From assembly GCA_050246915.1 (NCBI GenBank), contig JBFWVD010000106.1:1-14225 (forward strand): a stretch of 14,225 bases of DNA, written 5' to 3'. Below, in pieces: positions 1-6,371 of the stretch. Position 1 is the stretch's first letter. Every line of letters begins with the position of its first letter. The position numbers and the translations under genes are program-made. Below the pieces are notes generated by a model. It did no database searches. It worked only from the letters and a program-made list of their open reading frames with translations, and was not told the DNA's origin. The stretch comes from JBFWVD01 sp050246915 (GTDB lineage: Bacteria > Actinomycetota > Acidimicrobiia > Acidimicrobiales > Ilumatobacteraceae).

Positions 1-1281
1 CCGCTCGATCTCCTGTGGCCCGAGTATCACCACCGGGTGTTGCCGCCGTATCTGCGCAAGGTCGTCGATCCGCTCAAGCAGAAGGTGAAAGACCGCGGCC
101 TGTGGGCCTGCCACCTGGGGCCCGATCTTGGTGGCAAGGGGTACGGCCAGGTGAAGTTGTGCCTGTTGAACGAGATCCTGGCGCCGTACCACTGGGCGCC
201 GACCATCTTCGGTACGCAAGCCCCCGACACCGGCAACGCCGAGGTCATCGCCCACTATGGCAACGCCGAACAGAAGGCCAAGTACCTCCAGCCGCTGCTC
301 GACGGTGAGATCTTCTCGACCTTCGCCATGACCGAGCCGCATGCCGGTGCCGATCCGACGCTGTTCAAGTTCCGCGCCGAGAAGGACGGCGAGGAGTGGG
401 TGTTGAACGGCAAGAAATTCTTCTCGTCCAATACCGATCAGGCGTCGTTCTTCTTGACGATGGCGGTGTCGAACCCGGACGTGCACCCCTACCAAGGCAT
501 CAGCATGTTCCTCGTGCCGCGCGAGACCCCGGGCATCTCGGTGGAGCGTCCCACGCACTACATGGGCGCCGAGGTGCACACCGGACCGATGCTGCATCCG
601 GTCCTGGCGTTCGACAACGTGCGGGTTCCCGCATCGGCGTTGCTCGGAGACGAGGGCCAGGGTTTCGTGATCGCGCAGACCCGCCTGTCGGGCGGACGCA
701 TCCATCACGCCATGCGGGCCATCGGCCAGGCCCAGTTCGCGTTCGAGATGATGTGCGAGCGCGCACTCAGCCGTCATAGCGGTGACCGCCCGATCGCCGA
801 CAAGCAGATGGTGCAGGAGGCCATCGCCGAGTCGTACGCCGACATCGAGCAGTTCCGACTGTTCGTGCTCCGCACCGCATGGAAGATCGATCACGGCAAG
901 GGCTACACCGGCGAGATCCGCAAGGAGATCGCCATCGCCAAGGTGCTGTCGGCCAAGGTCATGGCCCGCGTGATCGAGCGGGCCGTCCACATCCACGGGG
1001 CGCTCGGCACGTCGAACGAGACGAAGCTCGGAGCGATGTGGATGTTGGTGCCCGGCTACGGCATCTGGGACGGGCCCACCGAGTCCCACATCACCACGGC
1101 ATCGCGTCAGATCCTCAAGGACTACTCGCCGTCGCCGGATCTGTGGCCGACCGAATTCCTGCCCCGTCAGGTGGCGGCGGCTCGGGAACGCTTCGCCTCG
1201 GTACTGGCCGAGGAAGCGGAGTGGAGCGCCAACAACACGCTCAACTCCGGTGTGTTCCACATCCCTGGCATTCCTGATTGA
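1..1281 (+). CDS. Acyl-CoA dehydrogenase, ACAD10/11-like (5' end outside window)
   Basis: Flavoenzyme that would oxidise an acyl-CoA to the trans-2-enoyl-CoA in fatty-acid or related acyl-CoA breakdown, in the cytoplasm. The reading frame is open from base 1, so the N-terminus is missing and the ATG near 37 is probably internal. Family signatures in order: SAPDTGN-like block (QAPDTGNAEV, ~198-245), AMTEPHAGADPT (~328-360) of the middle beta domain contacting FAD and substrate, NGKKFFSS (~406-426), then the C-terminal helical domain with HIHGALGTSNETKLG. The usual catalytic-base motif Y-E-G-T is replaced by W-D-G-P-T-E, with Asp codon 1069-1071. An Asp with D-G-P is what I recall for ACAD10/11-type proteins, which points to that subgroup and perhaps to unusual or hydroxylated acyl chains (inference). 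It converges on the hydrolase operon 40 bases downstream. Family call is firm; substrate unknown. Confidence 0.93.
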   Translation, partial: PLDLLWPEYHHRVLPPYLRKVVDPLKQKVKDRGLWACHLGPDLGGKGYGQVKLCLLNEILAPYHWAPTIFGTQAPDTGNAEVIAHYGNAEQKAKYLQPLLDGEIFSTFAMTEPHAGADPTLFKFRAEKDGEEWVLNGKKFFSSNTDQASFFLTMAVSNPDVHPYQGISMFLVPRETPGISVERPTHYMGAEVHTGPMLHPVLAFDNVRVPASALLGDEGQGFVIAQTRLSGGRIHHAMRAIGQAQFAFEMMCERALSRHSGDRPIADKQMVQEAIAESYADIEQFRLFVLRTAWKIDHGKGYTGEIRKEIAIAKVLSAKVMARVIERAVHIHGALGTSNETKLGAMWMLVPGYGIWDGPTESHITTASRQILKDYSPSPDLWPTEFLPRQVAAARERFASVLAEEAEWSANNTLNSGVFHIPGIPD

Positions 1282-1290
1282 CGATTGGTC

Positions 1291-1307
1291 GACCGCCCCG
1301 CGCGGTC
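1291..1307. terminator. Short GC-rich hairpin between convergent genes
   Basis: GACCGC (1291-1296) and GCGGTC (1302-1307) form a perfect 6-bp stem with a 5-base loop in the 40-base gap between the stop codons of two convergent genes. There is no U-tract on either strand, so termination is inferred only from position and stem strength. Confidence 0.3.
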
Positions 1308-1321
1308 CGCAGATGAACCGG

Positions 1322-2047
1322 TCAGCGGGTGGCGAGCTCGATGAGGAGCTCGGCCACCCGCTCCGGTTGGCTGGCGTTCGGGCAATGTCCGCACGTCCAT
1401 TCGATGGTGTGAGTGCATCGTTTGGCCATCAGCCGCTGCAGATCGGGGTGCAGGATGAGATCTTCGGTGCACACGACGTAGGTCGATTCGATGCTCTTCC
1501 ACGACGCGGTCGTGGCCTCCTGCCGAAAGGTCTCCATGGGATGTGGCCCCATGTGATCGAGCGCCCACGCCACCACGCTGTCATCGCAGTCGCTGTAGAG
1601 CAGATCGCGTACCCCCTCCGCCGACACCGTGGTGACGCTGTCCGGATGACGTACGTAGTGCGCAGCGGCGTCGGGGCGACCCTCGTGATCGATGTCGACG
1701 ATGGCCGGGTCGAACCATCCGGCGGTGCCGCCGGTCTCGCCCTCTTCGAGCGCGAGCGCGGCGAGGAACACGAGATGACGCAGCGAGCGATGCGGGCCCA
1801 CCTGCCCGATGACCGCGCCACCGTAGGAATGACCGAGCAGCACCACGTCGCCGTCGATCGTGTCGAGGACCTCGGTGACACGCTTGGCGTCGCCGTGGAG
1901 ATCGGTGAACGGACCGCGGTCTTTGCCATGGCCGGGCAGGTCAATTGCAATTGACGTAACGCCGGCATCGTCGAGCAGGGCGCGCACCGGATCGAAGCAC
2001 CACGCACCGTGCCATGCCCCGTGGACCAACACAACGGTGGCGCTCAT
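1322..2047 (-). CDS. Alpha/beta hydrolase, 241 aa (esterase-like)
   Basis: Small single-domain alpha/beta hydrolase, probably a cytoplasmic esterase or lactonase-type enzyme. The N-terminus VVLVHGAWHGAWCF (residues 5-18) gives the oxyanion-hole H-G motif and strongly resembles the plant methylesterase/EstC-like branch. The nucleophile is Ser74 in GHSYGG. Likely acid is Asp196 (CTED) and the general base His221 in CGHCPN. No signal peptide or membrane segment. ATG 2047 is chosen because it overlaps the TGA of the preceding hydrolase gene as ATGA, implying translational coupling. A longer frame upstream of this ATG only shadows the preceding gene. Last gene of a three-gene operon; convergent with the acyl-CoA dehydrogenase. 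Substrate cannot be inferred, though two hydrolases of the same fold in one operon suggest sequential or overlapping roles. Confidence 0.9.
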   Translation of the reverse strand: MSATVVLVHGAWHGAWCFDPVRALLDDAGVTSIAIDLPGHGKDRGPFTDLHGDAKRVTEVLDTIDGDVVLLGHSYGGAVIGQVGPHRSLRHLVFLAALALEEGETGGTAGWFDPAIVDIDHEGRPDAAAHYVRHPDSVTTVSAEGVRDLLYSDCDDSVVAWALDHMGPHPMETFRQEATTASWKSIESTYVVCTEDLILHPDLQRLMAKRCTHTIEWTCGHCPNASQPERVAELLIELATR

Positions 2048-3003
2048 GAGCGTGAGGTGTCGAGAGCGAACTCGCGCACGAGGGCGGCCAACTCGACGGG
2101 TTTGGAGCCCTGCACCGAATGACTCGCTCCCTCCACCATCTCCACGCGCAGCGATGGCAACAGCGCCCGGAATTGCTCGGCGTCTTGCGCATCGACGTGA
2201 TGTGAGCGACTGCCGCGCACCAGCATGGTCGGGGCGATGATGCGCGGTACGTCGTCCCACAGGTGAGCGTGATCGATCATGGGGGAGTCGGGGAATCGCA
2301 GCTCGTCGTATCGCCAGGTCCAGCGCCCATCATCGAGCGGTCGGGCGTTGAACATCAGGCCACGGCGCAACTTCGCCGCGTTGCCGCTCGGACTGGCGGC
2401 AACCGCGATGGCCAAGGTCTCCTCGAAGTCGAACTCGCGCGGCCCGAGCATCAATGCACCGACGCCGCGCTGTTCAGGGGTGAGTGTGACGGCATGACGC
2501 ATGACGCCGGGGGTCACGTCGACGACGACGAGATGGCTCACGAGGTCGGGGCGCACGGCGGCGAGGCGGATGCCGGTGAGGCCACCGAGCGACATGCCGA
2601 CGACGACCAGCGGACGCGCGGGCACAGAGGCGAAGTGGTCGAGGACGATGGCGACGGCCTCGGCGTTGGTGGTCGGCCAGTACGCCTTGTCGGCTCGCCA
2701 GGTGGAATGGCCCTGGCCGGGCAGATCGATGGAGAGCGCCGGCCGGCCGAGCAACATGGCCACCGTGTCGAACACGTGGGCGTTCTGACCGCCGCCGTGC
2801 ATGAACACCACTTCGGGTGGCTGCGTGCCCCAGCGGATTGCGCTCACGAACTGCCCCGGGTTCACCTCGACAGCCACGCGGGTGACTTGCGTGCCGCCGT
2901 CCCAGTCGAGGCCGACCTCGGCGGCGATCTCGGGGAGGAAGGCGAACTCGTCGAAGTCATCGCCCGTCGGCGTGGACGCAGACGAGTTGGCTGCGGCGGT
3001 CAC
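2044..3003 (-). CDS. Alpha/beta hydrolase, 319 aa
   Basis: Alpha/beta hydrolase-fold enzyme, predicted cytoplasmic. Visible elements: oxyanion region FMHGGGQNAHVFD (~67-79), SIDLPGQGHS (91-100), nucleophile Ser138 in GMSLGG, and general base His295 in EGASHSVQ. The catalytic acid is not obvious: the usual G-x-x-D position after strand 7 reads G-S-R-S (264-267), so Asp271 or Asp274 may serve. About 50 residues precede the first core strand, a lead-in rather than a signal peptide. The GTG at 3001-3003 is chosen as start because it overlaps the stop of the upstream 55-aa gene as GTGA; the frame stays open to about 4116 but that part lies antisense to apbE and is not believed. Middle gene of the operon. 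Could be an esterase, epoxide hydrolase-like or C-C hydrolase enzyme; family is firm, reaction unknown. Confidence 0.88.
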   Translation of the reverse strand: MTAAANSSASTPTGDDFDEFAFLPEIAAEVGLDWDGGTQVTRVAVEVNPGQFVSAIRWGTQPPEVVFMHGGGQNAHVFDTVAMLLGRPALSIDLPGQGHSTWRADKAYWPTTNAEAVAIVLDHFASVPARPLVVVGMSLGGLTGIRLAAVRPDLVSHLVVVDVTPGVMRHAVTLTPEQRGVGALMLGPREFDFEETLAIAVAASPSGNAAKLRRGLMFNARPLDDGRWTWRYDELRFPDSPMIDHAHLWDDVPRIIAPTMLVRGSRSHHVDAQDAEQFRALLPSLRVEMVEGASHSVQGSKPVELAALVREFALDTSRS

Positions 3004-3167
3004 ACCTGTTGAGCCGGGTCGGCGCCGGCCTCTCCGCCCGGTGTGCCCTTGGGAGCCGGGGGCGGCGTCATCGACAGCTTGAGGCCCTTGATCTCGAGTT
3101 CGATCTCCGGTTCGCCCGCCTCGTTGAGGATGCTCGGTGGCTTCGACATCTTGCGCTGAATGGCCAT
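3000..3167 (-). CDS. Small acidic protein of unknown function, 55 aa
   Basis: I do not recognise this protein. It begins with a basic stretch (MAIQRKMSKPP), continues with an acidic, amphipathic-looking core (EPEIELEIKGLKLSM, ~19-33) and ends in a Pro/Gly/Ala-rich tail. There is no signal peptide, membrane segment or cysteine. It is supported as a gene by three things: its TGA overlaps the GTG start of the next hydrolase (GTGA), the ATG at 3167 lies exactly +1 from a TACCCT -10 box (3179-3174), and codon use is normal. A second possible start is the ATG at 3149. It would be the first gene of the hydrolase operon and may act as a small partner or as a leader ORF for coupling; both roles are inference. 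Confidence 0.6.
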   Translation of the reverse strand: MAIQRKMSKPPSILNEAGEPEIELEIKGLKLSMTPPPAPKGTPGGEAGADPAQQV

Positions 3168-3173
3168 GGGCGC

Positions 3174-3179
3174 AGGGTA
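3174..3179 (-). promoter_or_regulatory. -10 box for the hydrolase operon (leaderless)
   Basis: Read on the minus strand this is TACCCT, matching actinobacterial TANNNT. With its last base at -7, +1 falls on base 3167, the A of the ATG of the 55-aa gene. No clear -35 is visible. No Shine-Dalgarno sequence precedes that ATG, consistent with a leaderless mRNA. Confidence 0.5.
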
Positions 3180-3201
3180 CCTGTGGAGTCGGTTGGCCAA
3201 C

Positions 3202-3207
3202 TACCGT
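3202..3207 (+). promoter_or_regulatory. -10 box for apbE (leaderless)
   Basis: TACCGT fits TANNNT, and with its last base at -7 the predicted +1 is 3214, the G of the GTG chosen as the apbE start. The -35 region would lie around 3179-3184, inside the opposing promoter, so the two polymerase sites overlap. Confidence 0.5.
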
Positions 3208-3213
3208 TCGCCG

Positions 3214-4149
3214 GTGGCGCGCGTCGATCCGTCGGTTTCGGTTCATGACTACAGGTTCGAGCCGTTGCTCGGCACCGTCGTGGACCTGAAGCTGTGGGGT
3301 GTCGACGACGCGCTCGCTGATGTCACCGCCGACGCGGTGGTGGGTGAGATCTCGAGGCTCGAGCACGTCTTCAGCGTGTTCGACGCCACGAGCGAGCTGT
3401 GCCGCTGGCGTTCCGGCGAGATCGATCAGCCCGGCGCTGAGTTGCGCCCCTTGCTCGAGTTGTCGCTGCGATGGATGGCCGTCGGGCGCGGCGCCTACAA
3501 CCCCTCCGTCGGCGTGCTGATGCAACGGTGGTCCGAGGCGGCCCGCATCGGCGTCGTGCCCGAGCGCTCGGAGATGGTGACGATGGCCGATCGCCTTCGC
3601 GACTGCCCGTACGTGATCGACGAAGACGGTTCGGTGCATCGCCGCGGCGACTGTCGCCATCTCACGTTCAACGCCATCGCCAAAGGGCTCATCGTCGATC
3701 GTGCCGTTGACGTGGCCATGACCGTGACGGGCATGCGCGCGGTGATGGTGAACGCCGGTGGGGATCTGCGCCATCGCGGGATGGGGACCATCGCGGTGGG
3801 CATCGAGGACCCGCGCCAACCACACGACAACATCGCCCCGATGATGGTGGTCGATCTCGGCGACGCTGCCTTGGCCACCAGTGGTTCTGCTCGCCGCGGG
3901 GTGCGAGTGGGGGAGCGATGGTTCGGCCACGTGCTCGACCCGCGCACCGGATGGCCGGTGGAGCACCTCGCTTCGGCGTCGGTGGTGGCGCCAGATGCGG
4001 TCACCGCTGACGTGTTGGCCACGATCGTGTCGGTGCTCGAACCCGATGAGGCCATCGAGTTCATCGACTCGATCGACGACGATGCCGCGTGTGTGTTGAT
4101 CGGGACCGACGGGCACACACGGCGCAGCGCTCGCTGGACCGAGCGGTGA
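3214..4149 (+). CDS. apbE: FAD:protein FMN transferase (ApbE family), 311 aa
   Basis: Transfers FMN from FAD to a threonine of a target flavoprotein through a phosphodiester bond, in a Mg2+-dependent reaction. Family motifs in order: the N-terminal EPLLGTVVDLKL strand (16-27), FNAIAKG (152-158), NAGGDLR (180-186), HVLDPRTGWPV (239-249) and SVVAPDAVTADVLAT (256-270), the last holding the metal-site Asp/Thr. GTG 3214 is preferred over ATG 3160/3166 because a TACCGT box puts transcription start exactly on it and because the upstream codons run into the divergent promoter. No signal peptide or lipobox is seen from either start, so the enzyme looks cytoplasmic, unlike the many secreted ApbE lipoproteins. 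It converges with the PepSY and DUF2271 genes (15 bases between stops), the likely substrate partners. Confidence 0.93.
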   Translation: MARVDPSVSVHDYRFEPLLGTVVDLKLWGVDDALADVTADAVVGEISRLEHVFSVFDATSELCRWRSGEIDQPGAELRPLLELSLRWMAVGRGAYNPSVGVLMQRWSEAARIGVVPERSEMVTMADRLRDCPYVIDEDGSVHRRGDCRHLTFNAIAKGLIVDRAVDVAMTVTGMRAVMVNAGGDLRHRGMGTIAVGIEDPRQPHDNIAPMMVVDLGDAALATSGSARRGVRVGERWFGHVLDPRTGWPVEHLASASVVAPDAVTADVLATIVSVLEPDEAIEFIDSIDDDAACVLIGTDGHTRRSARWTER

Positions 4150-4164
4150 ACGCTGGCCCGCGCC

Positions 4165-4884
4165 TCAGCGCACGGTGACGATGATCATGATGAGAGTCAC
4201 CACGCCGCCGATCCCGGCGACGACGAACGCCTTGGTGCGACGGCGCTTCAAGAAGAACTGCAACCCCAGACCCGTGAGTGCGATGACCACCAGGAACACG
4301 GCGGAGATGTCGATGAGCCACTTCCACGACGAGTCGGCATAGCGGCCCTTGTGGAGATCGTTCATGACGGCGAGGAAACCATCTTCTTCGATGGTCACCT
4401 GATAGCTCCCGTCATCGAGCTTGAACACCAGATCGGCGGCGTATCCCGGAGATTTGAAGCTCACGGTCCCTTCGCCGGCGGTGGTGCCGTAGTCGCTCAC
4501 CGATCCGCGCACGCCGTCGGTGTTGCGGACGTACTCGGTGACGGCGAGGAAGTCGACGTTGCCTGCCGCGTCAACGAAACCTGACGGCAGGGTTCCCGTG
4601 TTGGTCGACCGGGATGTCTCCTGACCGAGCGTCCACGTTGGATGGTTGAGCGTGAGCCCCGTGATCCCGAAGAAGAGCACGATCACCAATGCGATCATGC
4701 TGGTGTAAGTGTGCAGGAAGCGGAACGCCTTGTGCGTCTCGTTGCGTCGGGTGCTGCGACCGCGGCGGGTCACGACGGCGCCGCCCGAACGTTCGCGCGC
4801 CTCGATCGAGTCGGGATCGGTGTCGAGGTCGTCATCGACACCGTCGAGCGACTCGATGTCGAGGGGTTCGCCGAGCTCAGGCAA
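4165..4884 (-). CDS. PepSY-associated transmembrane protein, 239 aa
   Basis: Inner-membrane protein of the PepSY-TM type, which in ApbE-linked clusters is thought to move electrons across the membrane. Three hydrophobic helices are visible: about 61-79, 191-212 and 219-238, with an extracytoplasmic loop of about 110 residues carrying a PepSY-like sheet (SYQVTIEEDG). Histidines at the first helix and before the second (His51, His58, His81, His178 in DLHKGR) are candidate haem ligands. The N-terminal 45 residues are acidic then basic and lie in the cytoplasm. The TTG at 4884 is chosen because codon use stays coding-like up to it and it overlaps the end of the DUF2271 gene by 8 bases; GTG 4773 is the alternative, giving 202 aa. 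Second gene of a two-gene operon; family call good, electron route inferred. Confidence 0.82.
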   Translation of the reverse strand: MPELGEPLDIESLDGVDDDLDTDPDSIEARERSGGAVVTRRGRSTRRNETHKAFRFLHTYTSMIALVIVLFFGITGLTLNHPTWTLGQETSRSTNTGTLPSGFVDAAGNVDFLAVTEYVRNTDGVRGSVSDYGTTAGEGTVSFKSPGYAADLVFKLDDGSYQVTIEEDGFLAVMNDLHKGRYADSSWKWLIDISAVFLVVIALTGLGLQFFLKRRRTKAFVVAGIGGVVTLIMIIVTVR

Positions 4885-5635
4885 CGAAGGTTGCCTTTGC
4901 CTTGGTGAGCTCACCGTTCGGGGTGAGATCGAGTGACAACGGCTCGGTGCCGAGGGTGATCTTCTCGCGGATGAGCTCATAGGGGCCGTGCTCGCGAGAG
5001 GCCTCGATGCACAGGTAGTAGGTGCCCTGGGTGAGGCGAGCTCCGTCGAGATCCGTGCCGTCCCATACCACCGAGTAGTCGCCGGCCACCCGTGTGGCCG
5101 AGGAGATGGTGTCGATGGCGTCTGTGCCGCCGGCGCTGACGCGCTCGTTCTCGGCGTTGTACCAACGCGAAAGTTCGCGTACGTATTTGAGACCCTTGGG
5201 GGTGTTGGCGATCCACAGGCTGATCGTGGTGAGGAGGTCCTCGGCCTCGTTCTCGAGCCACACCGCGATGTAGGGGTTCTGCACACGGCCACCGCCACCG
5301 GTCGCCGCGTAGGTGAAGTCGACGGTGAGCTTGGCGGCGTCGGTGAGGGGCGGGCCAGCGGGAGGTGCCGATTTGCTGGCGGCCGTGGTCGACGCCGTTG
5401 CCTTCGTGGTCGCGGTCGCGGTCGCGGTCGCGGCGCTGCCGGCTGTGGTGGTGGCTGAACCGGTGGTGGCGGCGCCGTTCGAGGAGGCCTTGGTCGTGGT
5501 GGACGAGAACGCGTCCTTGTCGGAGGAACCGCACGCGGCCAGCCCCGGCACCATGAGCACCGCCCCGAGCTGGGCGGTCCGCTTCAGGAACGTGCGGCGG
5601 GCGACATGGTCGAGGCGGGACTCGGAGTTGGACAT
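4877..5635 (-). CDS. Tat-exported DUF2271 lipoprotein, predicted flavinylated, 252 aa
   Basis: Extracytoplasmic DUF2271-family protein anchored by lipid. The N-terminus has a twin-arginine motif ARRTFLK (12-18), a hydrophobic stretch and a lipobox LAAC with Cys35. Residues ~40-95 are a Thr/Ala/Ser-rich linker. The DUF2271 domain follows (~100-252) with PYIAVWLENEAEDLL, SRWY, and YSVVWDG. Within it D-T-I-S-S-A-T (175-181) fits the ApbE target motif D-x-x-[S/T]-[S/G]-A-T, making Thr181 (codon 5093-5095) the predicted FMN site. ATG 5635 has a GAGG ribosome site 5 bases upstream and places the Tat motif correctly; the frame's upstream extension lacks signal features. It is first in the operon with the PepSY protein, whose start overlaps its end. 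Probable role: flavin carrier outside the membrane accepting or giving electrons via PepSY. Confidence 0.88.
   Translation of the reverse strand: MSNSESRLDHVARRTFLKRTAQLGAVLMVPGLAACGSSDKDAFSSTTTKASSNGAATTGSATTTAGSAATATATATTKATASTTAASKSAPPAGPPLTDAAKLTVDFTYAATGGGGRVQNPYIAVWLENEAEDLLTTISLWIANTPKGLKYVRELSRWYNAENERVSAGGTDAIDTISSATRVAGDYSVVWDGTDLDGARLTQGTYYLCIEASREHGPYELIREKITLGTEPLSLDLTPNGELTKAKATFVA
5408..5431 (+). repeat. GGTCGC hexamer x4 inside the DUF2271 gene
   Basis: Four perfect tandem copies of GGTCGC. Read in the minus-strand gene they encode alternating Ala-Thr in the lipoprotein linker. Six-base units keep the frame, so copy number could vary without breaking the protein. Confidence 0.8.
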
Positions 5636-5640
5636 GGGGA

Positions 5641-5645
5641 CCTCA
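5641..5645 (-). promoter_or_regulatory. Ribosome binding site of the DUF2271 gene
   Basis: On the minus strand TGAGG ends 5 bases before the ATG at 5635. It decides this start over the upstream extension of the frame. Confidence 0.6.
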
Positions 5646-5693
5646 GGACGTGGGGGCTGCTTCGGGTGTTGAACGGGTGGACCTTGGTCGAGA

Positions 5694-5699
5694 AAGGTA
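5694..5699 (-). promoter_or_regulatory. Possible -10 box for the DUF2271-PepSY operon
   Basis: TACCTT on the minus strand fits TANNNT and predicts a start near 5687, giving a leader of about 52 bases that contains the ribosome site. No matching -35 at standard spacing. A perfect TTGACA on the plus strand (5719-5724) in the same 161-base divergent gap has no -10 at 16-18 bases, so the promoter of the SnoaL-like gene stays unresolved. Confidence 0.3.
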
Positions 5700-5796
5700 A
5701 GAGTTTGGCTAAGCCCGATTGACATCGTGGTGAGAGCCACGGGGTCGGGCGTGCTACGACATCGGTCGTGCACTCGAGCGAGGGGACAGTGAGCAG

Positions 5797-6183
5797 ATGA
5801 CTGATGTCGAAGTGGTGGAGCAAGCGCTACGGGCCATGGGTGAGCTCCGGATGGACGATCTGTTCGCACTGATCACCGACGATCTGGTGCTCGAGTTGCC
5901 GTTCCGCTCGGGCGGCTTTCCCCAGACGCTCGTCGGCGATGACGCCCGGGCGTTCATGAAGCTCGTCAACCGGTTGTTCGACCGGATGGACTTCTGGGAG
6001 ATCACCGTGCACGGCCCGACGCCGTCCGGTGTGATCGCCGCCGAGTACAAGAGCAACGGACTCACGAAGACCGGCAAGCCGTATCCCAATGTGTACGCGG
6101 CGTTCTTCGAGGTGCGCGACGGCAAGGTGTCGCGCTGGCGTGAGTACTTCAACCCCGATGTGGTCGCCGCGGCCATGAGCTGA
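5797..6183 (+). CDS. SnoaL/NTF2-like protein, 128 aa
   Basis: Small cone-shaped alpha+beta barrel protein of the NTF2-like superfamily, SnoaL-like branch. Evidence: an N-terminal helical part MTDVEVVEQALRAMGELRMDD, DLFALITDDLVLELPF (first strand after the helices), the central GDDARAFMKLVNRLF helix, and the closing strands YAAFFEVRDGKVSRWREYFNP, the usual C-terminal signature. Length is typical for the single-domain family. Members include ketosteroid-isomerase-like enzymes, cyclases and non-catalytic binding proteins, so no reaction can be given. The start has a purine-rich GAGGGG 11 bases upstream, slightly far for a Shine-Dalgarno, and no competing in-frame start upstream. It is divergent from the DUF2271 operon and followed by an opposing tRNA gene, so it appears to be transcribed alone. 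Confidence 0.85.
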   Translation: MTDVEVVEQALRAMGELRMDDLFALITDDLVLELPFRSGGFPQTLVGDDARAFMKLVNRLFDRMDFWEITVHGPTPSGVIAAEYKSNGLTKTGKPYPNVYAAFFEVRDGKVSRWREYFNPDVVAAAMS

Positions 6184-6213
6184 CGCTGTCGGCGGTGGCG
6201 CGCATCGCCTGAG

Positions 6214-6293
6214 TGCGGACGGAGGGACTCGAACCCTCACGGTTGCCCACTGGGACCTAAACCCAGCGCGTCTGCCAGTTCCGCCACGTCCGC
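6214..6293 (-). tRNA. tRNA-Leu (anticodon UAG)
   Basis: The minus strand folds as a full 80-nt cloverleaf: 7-bp acceptor stem GCGGACG/CGTCCGC, D arm with GCG/CGC stem, anticodon stem CTGGG/CCCAG around loop TTTAGGT (anticodon TAG), an 11-base variable arm as expected for a class II tRNA, T arm GAGGG-TTCGAGT-CCCTC and discriminator A. The 3' CCA is not encoded. It reads the CUA/CUN leucine codons. Confidence 0.96.
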
Positions 6294-6304
6294 GTGACCC
6301 GGGC

Positions 6305-6310
6305 ACGTTA
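6305..6310 (-). promoter_or_regulatory. Possible -10 box for tRNA-Leu
   Basis: TAACGT on the minus strand fits TANNNT and predicts transcription start near 6298, five bases before the mature tRNA 5' end. The -35 region would fall inside the 20-bp tandem repeat (6312-6351), so repeat copy number could affect this promoter. Confidence 0.4.
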
Positions 6311-6311
6311 T

Positions 6312-6351
6312 CCGCGGCGCCGTGTCACGTGCCGCGGCGCCGTGTCACGTG
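6312..6351 (+). repeat. Perfect 20-bp tandem duplication
   Basis: Bases 6312-6331 (CCGCGGCGCCGTGTCACGTG) are repeated exactly at 6332-6351. Each copy holds the palindromes CCGCGG, GGCGCC and CACGTG. Directly upstream of the tRNA-Leu gene. Confidence 0.9.
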
Positions 6352-6371
6352 CCGTGCCGTGCCGTGCCGTG
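6352..6371 (+). repeat. CCGTG pentamer x4
   Basis: Four perfect tandem CCGTG units immediately follow the 20-bp duplication. Simple-sequence array in non-coding DNA; likely generated by slippage. Confidence 0.9.

Noticed and set aside
3004..4116. Long minus-strand open frame extending the 319-aa hydrolase upstream, antisense to apbE
   Set aside because: Its translation is His/Arg/Gly-rich with no domain, it is the mirror of apbE codons, and the GTGA overlap with the 55-aa gene gives a convincing start at 3003.
5685..5720. Possible iron-regulator (DtxR/IdeR-like) box before the DUF2271 gene
   Set aside because: One half-site (AAAGGTAAG) is near the consensus but the second half does not match, so the palindrome fails.
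6214..6293. tRNA-Leu as an integration site of a mobile element
   Set aside because: No integrase, no repeated tRNA 3' end and no foreign-looking genes in the window.
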